NCBI GenBank assembly: GCA_965204905.1
Contig: OZ242042.1
Location: 496,001 to 560,000, forward strand
Reading direction: 5' to 3'
From: Bin87 sp965204905
Lineage (GTDB): Bacteria; Chloroflexota; Dehalococcoidia; Lucifugimonadales; UBA3495
DNA: 64,000 nucleotides
Below are positions 56,101 through 64,000 of the stretch, piece by piece. The stretch's first letter is position 1; each line of letters opens with the position of its first letter. The position numbers and the translations under genes are program-made. The notes below the pieces were generated by a model that ran no database searches, was not told the origin of the DNA, and saw only the letters and a program-made list of their open reading frames with translations.

Positions 56101-59100
56101 CGGCGGCGCTGTTGGTCCCGGCGGACACCCCGGTGGGGAAGGTGCCGAAGCCCAGGTCCACCGACTCGCCGTCGTCGTCCACGGTGTCCGCCGTCGCCGC
56201 GAAGGTGATGGTCTGCTCCGTATCGGTGGCCCCGAAGGTCAGGTTGGCCGGCACCCCGGAGTAGTCGGCGCTGGTGGCGCCACCCCGGTTGGTCTTGGTG
56301 ATCGGTATGGTGATGCTACGCTCCGGGGCCACGCTCAGCTGCACCTTCACGCTCACGCTGCTCCCCTCCGCCACCGTGTAGGCGCTCTGCTCGAAGCTCA
56401 CGTCCACGTCGGCGGGCAGGTCGTCATCCTTGATGGAGACGGTGCTCTCGGCCACGCTCCCGGCGCTCACCCCCTCGGGCAGCGTGCCGAAGGTCAGCTT
56501 CACCGACTCACCGTCGTCGTCCACGGTGTCCGCCGTCGCCGCGAAGGTGAATGTCTTGGAGGTCTCTCCCGTGCTGAAGGCCACGCTGGCCGGCACCCCG
56601 GAGTAGTCGGCGCTGCTGGCTCCTCCCTGGTTGGCCTTGCTGATGGGTATGGTCACCGTCCGCTCCGGGTCGGCGCTCAGGGCGACGGTCACCGTGGCCT
56701 CGTTCTCCTTGACCATCGCGGTGTCCGTGTCGTCGGTCTCCGCCACGCTGTAGGTGGAAGACCCGAAACTGACCGTCACGCCGGGCACGTCGTCGTCGGT
56801 GATGGAGACGGCGGCGGCGCTGTTGGTCCCGGCGGACACCCCGGTGGGGAAGGTGCCGAAGCCCAGGTCCACCGACTCGCCGTCGTCGTCCACGGTGTCC
56901 GCCGTCGCCGCGAAGGTGATGGTCTGCTCCGTATCGGTGGCCCCGAAGGTCAGGTTGGCCGGCACCCCGGAGTAGTCGGCGCTGGTGGCGCCACCCCGGT
57001 TGGTCTTGGTGATCGGTATGGTGATGCTACGCTCCGGGGCCACGCTCAGCTGCACCTTCACGCTCACGCTGCTCCCCTCCGCCACCGTGTAGGCGCTCTG
57101 CTCGAAGCTCACGTCCACGTCGGCGGGCAGGTCGTCATCCTTGATGGAGACGGTGCTCTCGGCCACGCTCCCGGCGCTCACCCCCTCGGGCAGCGTGCCG
57201 AAGGTCAGCTTCACCGACTCACCGTCGTCGTCCACGGTGTCCGCCGTCGCCGCGAAGGTGAATGTCTTGGAGGTCTCTCCCGTGCTGAAGGCCACGCTGG
57301 CCGGCACCCCGGAGTAGTCGGCGCTGCTGGCTCCTCCCTGGTTGGCCTTGCTGATGGGTATGGTCACCGTCCGCTCCGGGTCGGCGCTCAGGGCGACGGT
57401 CACCGTGGCCTCGTTCTCCTTGACCATCGCGGTGTCCGTGTCGTCGGTCTCCGCCACGCTGTAGGTGGAAGACCCGAAACTGACCGTCACGCCGGGCACG
57501 TCGTCGTCGGTGATGGAGACGGCGGCGGCGCTGTTGGTCCCGGCGGACACCCCGGTGGGGAAGGTGCCGAAGCCCAGGTCCACCGACTCGCCGTCGTCGT
57601 CCACGGTGTCCGCCGTCGCCGCGAAGGTGATGGTCTGCTCCGTATCGGTGGCCCCGAAGGTCAGGTTGGCCGGCACCCCGGAGTAGTCGGCGCTGGTGGC
57701 GCCACCCCGGTTGGTCTTGGTGATCGGTATGGTGATGCTACGCTCCGGGGCCACGCTCAGCTGCACCTTCACGCTCACGCTGCTCCCCTCCGCCACCGTG
57801 TAGGCGCTCTGCTCGAAGCTCACGTCCACGTCGGCGGGCAGGTCGTCATCCTTGATGGAGACGGTGCTCTCGGCCACGCTCCCGGCGCTCACCCCCTCGG
57901 GCAGCGTGCCGAAGGTCAGCTTCACCGACTCACCGTCGTCGTCCACGGTGTCCGCCGTCGCCGCGAAGGTGAATGTCTTGGAGGTCTCTCCCGTGCTGAA
58001 GGCCACGCTGGCCGGCACCCCGGAGTAGTCGGCGCTGCTGGCTCCTCCCTGGTTGGCCTTGCTGATGGGTATGGTCACCGTCCGCTCCGGGTCGGCGCTC
58101 AGGGCGACGGTCACCGTGGCCTCGTTCTCCTTGACCATCGCGGTGTCCGTGTCGTCGGTCTCCGCCACGCTGTAGGTGGAAGACCCGAAACTGACCGTCA
58201 CGCCGGGCACGTCGTCGTCGGTGATGGAGACGGCGGCGGCGCTGTTGGTCCCGGCGGACACCCCGGTGGGGAAGGTGCCGAAGCCCAGGTCCACCGACTC
58301 GCCGTCGTCGTCCACGGTGTCCGCCGTCGCCGCGAAGGTGATGGTCTGCTCCGTATCGGTGGCCCCGAAGGTCAGGTTGGCCGGCACCCCGGAGTAGTCG
58401 GCGCTGGTGGCGCCACCCCGGTTGGTCTTGGTGATCGGTATGGTGATGCTACGCTCCGGGGCCACGCTCAGCTGCACCTTCACGCTCACGCTGCTCCCCT
58501 CCGCCACCGTGTAGGCGCTCTGCTCGAAGCTCACGTCCACGTCGGCGGGCAGGTCGTCATCCTTGATGGAGACGGTGCTCTCGGCCACGCTCCCGGCGCT
58601 CACCCCCTCGGGCAGCGTGCCGAAGGTCAGCTTCACCGACTCACCGTCGTCGTCCACGGTGTCCGCCGTCGCCGCGAAGGTGAATGTCTTGGAGGTCTCT
58701 CCCGTGCTGAAGGCCACGCTGGCCGGCACCCCGGAGTAGTCGGCGCTGCTGGCTCCTCCCTGGTTGGCCTTGCTGATGGGTATGGTCACCGTCCGCTCCG
58801 GGTCGGCGCTCAGGGCGACGGTCACCGTGGCCTCGTTCTCCTTGACCATCGCGGTGTCCGTGTCGTCGGTCTCCGCCACGCTGTAGGTGGAAGACCCGAA
58901 ACTGACCGTCACGCCGGGCACGTCGTCGTCGGTGATGGAGACGGCGGCGGCGCTGTTGGTCCCGGCGGACACCCCGGTGGGGAAGGTGCCGAAGCCCAGG
59001 TCCACCGACTCGCCGTCGTCGTCCACGGTGTCCGCCGTCGCCGCGAAGGTGATGGTCTGCTCCGTATCGGTGGCCCCGAAGGTCAGGTTGGCCGGCACCC

Positions 59101-62100
59101 CGGAGTAGTCGGCGCTGGTGGCGCCACCCCGGTTGGTCTTGGTGATCGGTATGGTGATGCTACGCTCCGGGGCCACGCTCAGCTGCACCTTCACGCTCAC
59201 GCTGCTCCCCTCCGCCACCGTGTAGGCGCTCTGCTCGAAGCTCACGTCCACGTCGGCGGGCAGGTCGTCATCCTTGATGGAGACGGTGCTCTCGGCCACG
59301 CTCCCGGCGCTCACCCCCTCGGGCAGCGTGCCGAAGGTCAGCTTCACCGACTCACCGTCGTCGTCCACGGTGTCCGCCGTCGCCGCGAAGGTGAATGTCT
59401 TGGAGGTCTCTCCCGTGCTGAAGGCCACGCTGGCCGGCACCCCGGAGTAGTCGGCGCTGCTGGCTCCTCCCTGGTTGGCCTTGCTGATGGGTATGGTCAC
59501 CGTCCGCTCCGGGTCGGCGCTCAGGGCGACGGTCACCGTGGCCTCGTTCTCCTTGACCATCGCGGTGTCCGTGTCGTCGGTCTCCGCCACGCTGTAGGTG
59601 GAAGACCCGAAACTGACCGTCACGCCGGGCACGTCGTCGTCGGTGATGGAGACGGCGGCGGCGCTGTTGGTCCCGGCGGACACCCCGGTGGGGAAGGTGC
59701 CGAAGCCCAGGTCCACCGACTCGCCGTCGTCGTCCACGGTGTCCGCCGTCGCCGCGAAGGTGATGGTCTGCTCCGTATCGGTGGCCCCGAAGGTCAGGTT
59801 GGCCGGCACCCCGGAGTAGTCGGCGCTGGTGGCGCCACCCCGGTTGGTCTTGGTGATCGGTATGGTGATGCTACGCTCCGGGGCCACGCTCAGCTGCACC
59901 TTCACGCTCACGCTGCTCCCCTCCGCCACCGTGTAGGCGCTCTGCTCGAAGCTCACGTCCACGTCGGCGGGCAGGTCGTCATCCTTGATGGAGACGGTGC
60001 TCTCGGCCACGCTCCCGGCGCTCACCCCCTCGGGCAGCGTGCCGAAGGTCAGCTTCACCGACTCACCGTCGTCGTCCACGGTGTCCGCCGTCGCCGCGAA
60101 GGTGAATGTCTTGGAGGTCTCTCCCGTGCTGAAGGCCACGCTGGCCGGCACCCCGGAGTAGTCGGCGCTGCTGGCTCCTCCCTGGTTGGCCTTGCTGATG
60201 GGTATGGTCACCGTCCGCTCCGGGTCGGCGCTCAGGGCGACGGTCACCGTGGCCTCGTTCTCCTTGACCATCGCGGTGTCCGTGTCGTCGGTCTCCGCCA
60301 CGCTGTAGGTGGAAGACCCGAAACTGACCGTCACGCCGGGCACGTCGTCGTCGGTGATGGAGACGGCGGCGGCGCTGTTGGTCCCGGCGGACACCCCGGT
60401 GGGGAAGGTGCCGAAGCCCAGGTCCACCGACTCGCCGTCGTCGTCCACGGTGTCCGCCGTCGCCGCGAAGGTGATGGTCTGCTCCGTATCGGTGGCCCCG
60501 AAGGTCAGGTTGGCCGGCACCCCGGAGTAGTCGGCGCTGGTGGCGCCACCCCGGTTGGTCTTGGTGATCGGTATGGTGATGCTACGCTCCGGGGCCACGC
60601 TCAGCTGCACCTTCACGCTCACGCTGCTCCCCTCCGCCACCGTGTAGGCGCTCTGCTCGAAGCTCACGTCCACGTCGGCGGGCAGGTCGTCATCCTTGAT
60701 GGAGACGGTGCTCTCGGCCACGCTCCCGGCGCTCACCCCCTCGGGCAGCGTGCCGAAGGTCAGCTTCACCGACTCACCGTCGTCGTCCACGGTGTCCGCC
60801 GTCGCCGCGAAGGTGAATGTCTTGGAGGTCTCTCCCGTGCTGAAGGCCACGCTGGCCGGCACCCCGGAGTAGTCGGCGCTGCTGGCTCCTCCCTGGTTGG
60901 CCTTGCTGATGGGTATGGTCACCGTCCGCTCCGGGTCGGCGCTCAGGGCGACGGTCACCGTGGCCTCGTTCTCCTTGACCATCGCGGTGTCCGTGTCGTC
61001 GGTCTCCGCCACGCTGTAGGTGGAAGACCCGAAACTGACCGTCACGCCGGGCACGTCGTCGTCGGTGATGGAGACGGCGGCGGCGCTGTTGGTCCCGGCG
61101 GACACCCCGGTGGGGAAGGTGCCGAAGCCCAGGTCCACCGACTCGCCGTCGTCGTCCACGCTGTCCGCCGTCGCCGCGAAGGTGATGGTCTGCTCCGTAT
61201 CGGCGGCCCCGAAGGTCAGGTTGGCCGGCACCCCGGAGTAGTCCGCGCCGGTGGCTCCGTTCCGGTTGGTCTTGGTGATCGGTATGGTGATGCTACGCTC
61301 CGGGGCCACGCTCAGCTGCACCTTCACGCTCACGCTGCTCCCCTCCGCCACCGTGTAGGCGCTCTGCTCGAAACTCACCGTTACGCTGGCCACGTCTGGG
61401 GTGCCCTGGGTAGGGGTGGCCGGGGCGAAGGGGCCCGTGCCGGCCGAGTTGACTGCTGCGGCCTGGACGTCGTAGGTCCTGCCGTTGTTGAGAGATGTGA
61501 TGGTGTAGGTCAACTCGTTGCCGACATCCTCCCCCGTCTCCTCCTCACCGTCCTCGTCCTGCCATCTCCCTGCCGCCACGTAATCTTGGTCGCCCTGCTC
61601 CCCCACCTGGGCGGTGCGCCACCGCACCCGGTAGCCGGTAATGACCGAGCCGCCGTTGGAGGTCGGGGCCGTCCACGTCACCGTCAGATTCTGCGGGCCT
61701 GCCGCCGCCGCCACGCTCCGGGGCGGGCCGGGTACGACAGCGTTGATCATTCCGCTAAGGGAGCCGCTCTGGGTGGACGTGGGGATCGAGTAGTTCCCCG
61801 CCTTGAAGGAACCCTTGTCCTGGAGAGAGTAGGTGACGCTTACCGTGTAGGTCCCTGCGGCAGTCATGGCCCCGGCGGGGAATCTGCCCATCACCACCAG
61901 TCCGCCCCTGCGGAAGTCGGAGAGCTCCCCGGACAGCACCCCGGTGCCGGTAGCGTTGGCAGTGTCGAAGGTCGCCAACGTTCCTCCGTCCCAGTCCCGC
62001 GAGTTGACCATGACCTCGCCGATGGCTGTGATCTCCTTCCTGGTTATGATGTAGCTGGTTGTGGCGGGAGCAGCGGGCAGAGCGTACTTCTCGGTGAAGG

Positions 62101-63733
62101 CGCTCTTGATGGACAGGCCGTCCAGGCTCAGGGTGTAGGAGCCCGCGTCATTGCCAGGCGTTCGGGTGAGCGTGGTCCCGCTGACCACCTCCGCTGCAGT
62201 GTCCCCATCGACGAGTCCACTCACGGTGAAACCCAGGTCCTCGGCCTCCCCATACACCCGAGTTGTCTGATTCGGCGTGATGGTCAGGCCCCTCTCGTTG
62301 TCGTTGATGGTAACGGTGGCCTCGATATGATTGCCGGCGGCATAGCCCGGAGGTACGGTGAGGGTGGCCGTGAAGGTCTCGGGGTCCTCGCCCAGCCTGT
62401 CGTCGGTGATGGGGACGCTGACCTCCGCCGAGACCGTGTCCTCCCTGATCCGGACCCGCTGCGCGTCGGAGGCATAGTCCACGCCGCCGCCGGTGGCGGT
62501 GACTGCGGCAAAAGTCACCGGAACTTCGAGAGCAGCGCAGTGCTCCGCGCTCAGTGATATTGTCAAGGTTGCCGAAGGCGTGCCCTCGGTGACCTCGTAG
62601 GCATTGCTGGAGAAGGAGATCGTCCGCGACGACGCGTAGGCGATGGTGACTGTCGCCGAGTCATAGCCGGTCTCGGTAGGAACCCAGCCCTGGACGTCCC
62701 TGGGAGAAATGGAGACGGTGAACCTCTCCCCGTTATCGCGGTCATCATCGTTGGCGATGGGGATGATCAGGGTTGCGGTGTCCATACCCTGTGGGACGGT
62801 GACGGTGGACGGCAAAGAACCCACGTCGGCTTCCTGGGCGGTATTTGCGGCGCCGGTGAAATCCGTGGTCACGGTAAAGGTCAGCCCCCCATCGGGCGCT
62901 TCCTGACCCAGGATGACCTTCACCTCGGCGTTCCCGCCCTCGACGCCGGCAGCGGAGGTGAGGGAGAAGGTCTGGCCCGCCCCGGCGAAGAAGCGCTTCT
63001 TTTCCGACCACGTGCCGAGGCCTATGTCGCTCTTTGCCCTCACCCGCACATCGTAGTCCTTGCCATTGGCGAGGCCCGTGATGGTATAGGTCCGCACGTT
63101 GCCGGCGTCCACTTCCATGACGATGGGATTGAGATCTTCCCACCGATTGGGCAGATGATCCACCTGATCCCGAGGCTTGATGTATTGCAGCAAGTAGCTG
63201 GTGACGGGCGAGCCGCAATCGTCCGGAGGGGTCCAGGTGACCGTCGCCTTCCCGTCGCCGGGCGTCACCCTCAAGTCCGTCGGTTCACGGGGTGGTAAAG
63301 CCAACGTCCAGGAGCACTCCACCACCACGTCCGTGTTCTCCTTGAGCCTGAACTGAGCCGTTAACGTGGTCCCTGCGGGCCACTGCACATCCAGCGTCCG
63401 GTCGATGGCTCCGGCAGCGTTGGTCTGTGTGTCGACATCCCTCCATGTACGGCTGGCTATCTTCCGTCCGTTTACGAGGTACTGTTCCTGAATCGTAACG
63501 CCCGCTGCTGCGGGGGAAACTGTTATTGTCGCTTTCAGCTGCTCAATCGTATGGGCAGCCGTGGACCCACAGACAGGCTCGCCCGTGACTGTCAGTGTTT
63601 GTTGTTGGGGCGGGTCCTGAGCCGCGGCGGGCGGGGTGCTGTGCAGAGGGGCCAGGAGCAGCGCCAATCCCGCCGCCAGCACCAGCGCCGCTCCCACTAA
63701 TCCCGTGGCCCTGGCCGGCTTCGACTCCAACAT
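53117..63733 (-). CDS. Giant surface protein with tandem Calx-beta repeats
   Basis: The protein has 3538 residues; ATG 63733 has GGGAG 8 nt upstream. A signal peptide is present (LVGAALVLAAGLALLLAP). An N-terminal beta domain is followed by FN3 at ~150-250 (PREPTDLRVTPGDGKATVTW) and two Calx-beta-like modules to ~470. Next come an MBG/YDG-type module at ~475-565 (GLTITPNQTTRVYGEAEDLG) and a second FN3 at ~655-760. A long tandem array of paired Calx-beta modules occupies ~765-3240 (FEQSAYTVAEGSSVSVKVQL and SSTYSVAETDD types, each ending in a DDD loop for calcium). A Pro/Thr stalk (TPTPTPTSTP) covers ~3250-3500, and a final Leu-rich membrane helix is followed by ARRNRQ. It should be a long, calcium-stiffened fibre anchored by its C-terminus, probably for adhesion. 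It lies alone, with the motif at 63872 upstream. Confidence 0.85.
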   Translation of the reverse strand: MLESKPARATGLVGAALVLAAGLALLLAPLHSTPPAAAQDPPQQQTLTVTGEPVCGSTAAHTIEQLKATITVSPAAAGVTIQEQYLVNGRKIASRTWRDVDTQTNAAGAIDRTLDVQWPAGTTLTAQFRLKENTDVVVECSWTLALPPREPTDLRVTPGDGKATVTWTPPDDCGSPVTSYLLQYIKPRDQVDHLPNRWEDLNPIVMEVDAGNVRTYTITGLANGKDYDVRVRAKSDIGLGTWSEKKRFFAGAGQTFSLTSAAGVEGGNAEVKVILGQEAPDGGLTFTVTTDFTGAANTAQEADVGSLPSTVTVPQGMDTATLIIPIANDDDRDNGERFTVSISPRDVQGWVPTETGYDSATVTIAYASSRTISFSSNAYEVTEGTPSATLTISLSAEHCAALEVPVTFAAVTATGGGVDYASDAQRVRIREDTVSAEVSVPITDDRLGEDPETFTATLTVPPGYAAGNHIEATVTINDNERGLTITPNQTTRVYGEAEDLGFTVSGLVDGDTAAEVVSGTTLTRTPGNDAGSYTLSLDGLSIKSAFTEKYALPAAPATTSYIITRKEITAIGEVMVNSRDWDGGTLATFDTANATGTGVLSGELSDFRRGGLVVMGRFPAGAMTAAGTYTVSVTYSLQDKGSFKAGNYSIPTSTQSGSLSGMINAVVPGPPRSVAAAAGPQNLTVTWTAPTSNGGSVITGYRVRWRTAQVGEQGDQDYVAAGRWQDEDGEEETGEDVGNELTYTITSLNNGRTYDVQAAAVNSAGTGPFAPATPTQGTPDVASVTVSFEQSAYTVAEGSSVSVKVQLSVAPERSITIPITKTNRNGATGADYSGVPANLTFGAADTEQTITFAATADSVDDDGESVDLGFGTFPTGVSAGTNSAAAVSITDDDVPGVTVSFGSSTYSVAETDDTDTAMVKENEATVTVALSADPERTVTIPISKANQGGASSADYSGVPASVAFSTGETSKTFTFAATADTVDDDGESVKLTFGTLPEGVSAGSVAESTVSIKDDDLPADVDVSFEQSAYTVAEGSSVSVKVQLSVAPERSITIPITKTNRGGATSADYSGVPANLTFGATDTEQTITFAATADTVDDDGESVDLGFGTFPTGVSAGTNSAAAVSITDDDVPGVTVSFGSSTYSVAETDDTDTAMVKENEATVTVALSADPERTVTIPISKANQGGASSADYSGVPASVAFSTGETSKTFTFAATADTVDDDGESVKLTFGTLPEGVSAGSVAESTVSIKDDDLPADVDVSFEQSAYTVAEGSSVSVKVQLSVAPERSITIPITKTNRGGATSADYSGVPANLTFGATDTEQTITFAATADTVDDDGESVDLGFGTFPTGVSAGTNSAAAVSITDDDVPGVTVSFGSSTYSVAETDDTDTAMVKENEATVTVALSADPERTVTIPISKANQGGASSADYSGVPASVAFSTGETSKTFTFAATADTVDDDGESVKLTFGTLPEGVSAGSVAESTVSIKDDDLPADVDVSFEQSAYTVAEGSSVSVKVQLSVAPERSITIPITKTNRGGATSADYSGVPANLTFGATDTEQTITFAATADTVDDDGESVDLGFGTFPTGVSAGTNSAAAVSITDDDVPGVTVSFGSSTYSVAETDDTDTAMVKENEATVTVALSADPERTVTIPISKANQGGASSADYSGVPASVAFSTGETSKTFTFAATADTVDDDGESVKLTFGTLPEGVSAGSVAESTVSIKDDDLPADVDVSFEQSAYTVAEGSSVSVKVQLSVAPERSITIPITKTNRGGATSADYSGVPANLTFGATDTEQTITFAATADTVDDDGESVDLGFGTFPTGVSAGTNSAAAVSITDDDVPGVTVSFGSSTYSVAETDDTDTAMVKENEATVTVALSADPERTVTIPISKANQGGASSADYSGVPASVAFSTGETSKTFTFAATADTVDDDGESVKLTFGTLPEGVSAGSVAESTVSIKDDDLPADVDVSFEQSAYTVAEGSSVSVKVQLSVAPERSITIPITKTNRGGATSADYSGVPANLTFGATDTEQTITFAATADTVDDDGESVDLGFGTFPTGVSAGTNSAAAVSITDDDVPGVTVSFGSSTYSVAETDDTDTAMVKENEATVTVALSADPERTVTIPISKANQGGASSADYSGVPASVAFSTGETSKTFTFAATADTVDDDGESVKLTFGTLPEGVSAGSVAESTVSIKDDDLPADVDVSFEQSAYTVAEGSSVSVKVQLSVAPERSITIPITKTNRGGATSADYSGVPANLTFGATDTEQTITFAATADTVDDDGESVDLGFGTFPTGVSAGTNSAAAVSITDDDVPGVTVSFGSSTYSVAETDDTDTAMVKENEATVTVALSADPERTVTIPISKANQGGASSADYSGVPASVAFSTGETSKTFTFAATADTVDDDGESVKLTFGTLPEGVSAGSVAESTVSIKDDDLPADVDVSFEQSAYTVAEGSSVSVKVQLSVAPERSITIPITKTNRGGATSADYSGVPANLTFGATDTEQTITFAATADTVDDDGESVDLGFGTFPTGVSAGTNSAAAVSITDDDVPGVTVSFGSSTYSVAETDDTDTAMVKENEATVTVALSADPERTVTIPISKANQGGASSADYSGVPASVAFSTGETSKTFTFAATADTVDDDGESVKLTFGTLPEGVSAGSVAESTVSIKDDDLPADVDVSFEQSAYTVAEGSSVSVKVQLSVAPERSITIPITKTNRGGATSADYSGVPANLTFGATDTEQTITFAATADTVDDDGESVDLGFGTFPTGVSAGTNSAAAVSITDDDVPGVTVSFGSSTYSVAETDDTDTAMVKENEATVTVALSADPERTVTIPISKANQGGASSADYSGVPASVAFSTGETSKTFTFAATADTVDDDGESVKLTFGTLPEGVSAGSVAESTVSIKDDDLPADVDVSFEQSAYTVAEGSSVSVKVQLSVAPERSITIPITKTNRGGATSADYSGVPANLTFGATDTEQTITFAATADTVDDDGESVDLGFGTFPTGVSAGTNSAAAVSITDDDVPGVTVSFGSSTYSVAETDDTDTAMVKENEATVTVALSADPERTVTIPISKANQGGASSADYSGVPASVAFSTGETSKTFTFAATADTVDDDGESVKLTFGTLPEGVSAGSVAESTVSIKDDDLPADVDVSFEQSAYTVAEGSSVSVKVQLSVAPERSITIPITKTNRGGATSADYSGVPANLTFGATDTEQTITFAATADTVDDDGESVDLGFGTFPTGVSAGTNSAAAVSITDDDVPGSPLLPAGPTPTPTPAPTSTPTPTPTSTPTPTPTPTSTPTPAPTSTPTPAPTSTPTPAPTSTPTPTPTSTPTPTPTSTPTATPTPMPTPTPTPTATPTPTATPTPMPTPTFTPTPTPMPTPTVRPPQSGSGAISRPVPTATPTNAPTPTLTPTPEPTPTPEPTPTATPTNAPTPTLIPTPEPTPTVNRELVSLLTTLLAPTPTPTPTATPEPTATAGPPPPTPTVAPASTPGPSGGVTEPFSNFPWWLLLLLLLLLLLLVGLLVYYLARRNRQ
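53260..53935 (-). repeat. Pro/Thr low-complexity stalk region
   Basis: Runs of six-base units (GGCGTG/GGAGTA on the plus strand) encode TPTPAP and TPTSTP repeats of the giant protein's stalk. Length is likely to vary between strains by slippage. Confidence 0.8.
53936..61380 (-). repeat. 711-bp tandem repeat, about 10.5 copies
   Basis: The same 711-bp unit (237 codons, two Calx-beta modules) recurs with exact period; equivalent positions are 54621, 55332, 56043 and so on to 61020. The units I compared appear identical. The first-translated copy (near 61020-61380) has several differences, and the last is partial. Such identity over 7 kb implies very recent amplification or gene conversion, and is a place where assemblies often collapse. 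Confidence 0.92.
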
Positions 63734-64000
63734 GGCTTCAACTCCCGGCGCCCGGGTCCGTCGCCCGTCCCGCCGTCTTCGGTATGGTTATTCGCCCACG
63801 CTCCGGCGGCCGCGGCGGCGGGAACGGGCGCGGGATGGCACCGGACAATCCCTATGACCTGCGTATTTGCAACACCCTGATATGTGTGCTTATTTGTGCA
63901 TTTATGTTCAGCCAACCGGACAGCCAAGCCCCTGCCCCAGGCCAGCGCATGGCTGCGAAAGGGGGCGCCCAGCCTCAGCGGTACGCCCCCTGACCCCTCC
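63734..64000 (-). promoter_or_regulatory. Upstream region of giant gene, motif site E
   Basis: ACAC ATATCAGG GTGT lies at 63872-63887 on the minus strand, 139 nt before the start codon, followed by TGCAAATA. The flanks match the other sites; the centre is less similar. No other gene is visible up to the window end. Confidence 0.4.

Noticed and set aside
53558..62557. A 2999-codon plus-strand open frame opposite the giant gene.
   Set aside because: It is the antisense shadow of a GC-rich tandem repeat, full of His/Gly/Arg, without signal peptide or ribosome site.

Overview
The window looks like a GC-rich bacterial chromosome segment, full of secreted or surface proteins with eukaryote-like repeats, many decayed mobile elements, and one complete CRISPR-Cas locus. 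My best guess is a Chloroflexota-type genome. This rests on the small DUF5679-type proteins, the Pro/Thr-rich lipoproteins and the tandem RCC1/LRR/Calx-beta/FN3 surface proteins. There is no rRNA or other marker to confirm it. I saw no tRNA or rRNA.

Layout. 1-9.7 kb: half of an IS5-type element that cuts off an RCC1-like gene, then three minus-strand secreted proteins (an Ig/FN3 protein, a roughly 17-repeat RCC1 protein and an LRR + cadherin-like + FN3 protein). Two of these share a repeated, hairpin-rich leader. 9.7-15.5 kb: a LppX-like lipoprotein, a coiled-coil nuclease-like protein and a lipoprotein made of two fused periplasmic-binding domains. 15.5-25 kb: a mobile-element graveyard (IS5 half, tnpB interrupted by an intact IS256-type element, IS1380 and HTH-transposase remnants) interleaved with two DUF2971 genes and two unknown genes. 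25.4-43.4 kb: a surface-protein gene broken by the far end of a CRISPR array of about 126 repeats, then cas2, cas1, cas6e, cas5e, cas7e, cse2, cse1 and cas3, all on the minus strand. 43.4-53 kb: decayed HTH antitoxin-type genes, a decayed LRR-protein tail, DUF5679 proteins, a DEAD-box helicase, an IS5-type element and small membrane proteins. 53-64 kb: a 3538-residue surface protein with a nearly perfect 711-bp tandem repeat.

The most striking object is in the CRISPR locus. The cse2 (Cas11) gene is not a normal small-subunit gene. Its first ~107 residues are a complete VRR-NUC (PD-(D/E)XK-type) nuclease domain with D46, E64, K66 and Q79 in place, and a recognisable Cse2 follows. Cas3 also keeps its HD nuclease and helicase motifs. 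The encoded Cascade should therefore carry a second nuclease on its small subunits. I know of no description of this arrangement.

A second theme is shared regulation of the surface genes. A half-site motif (ACAC-N8-GTGT or close to it) lies upstream of the LRR, LppX-like, double-SBP and giant surface genes, and also beside a decayed copy. A different ~125-bp leader repeat lies upstream of the RCC1 and Ig/FN3 genes. Many genes show point nonsense or frameshift damage, so the region is decaying outside the cas operon and the intact surface genes.
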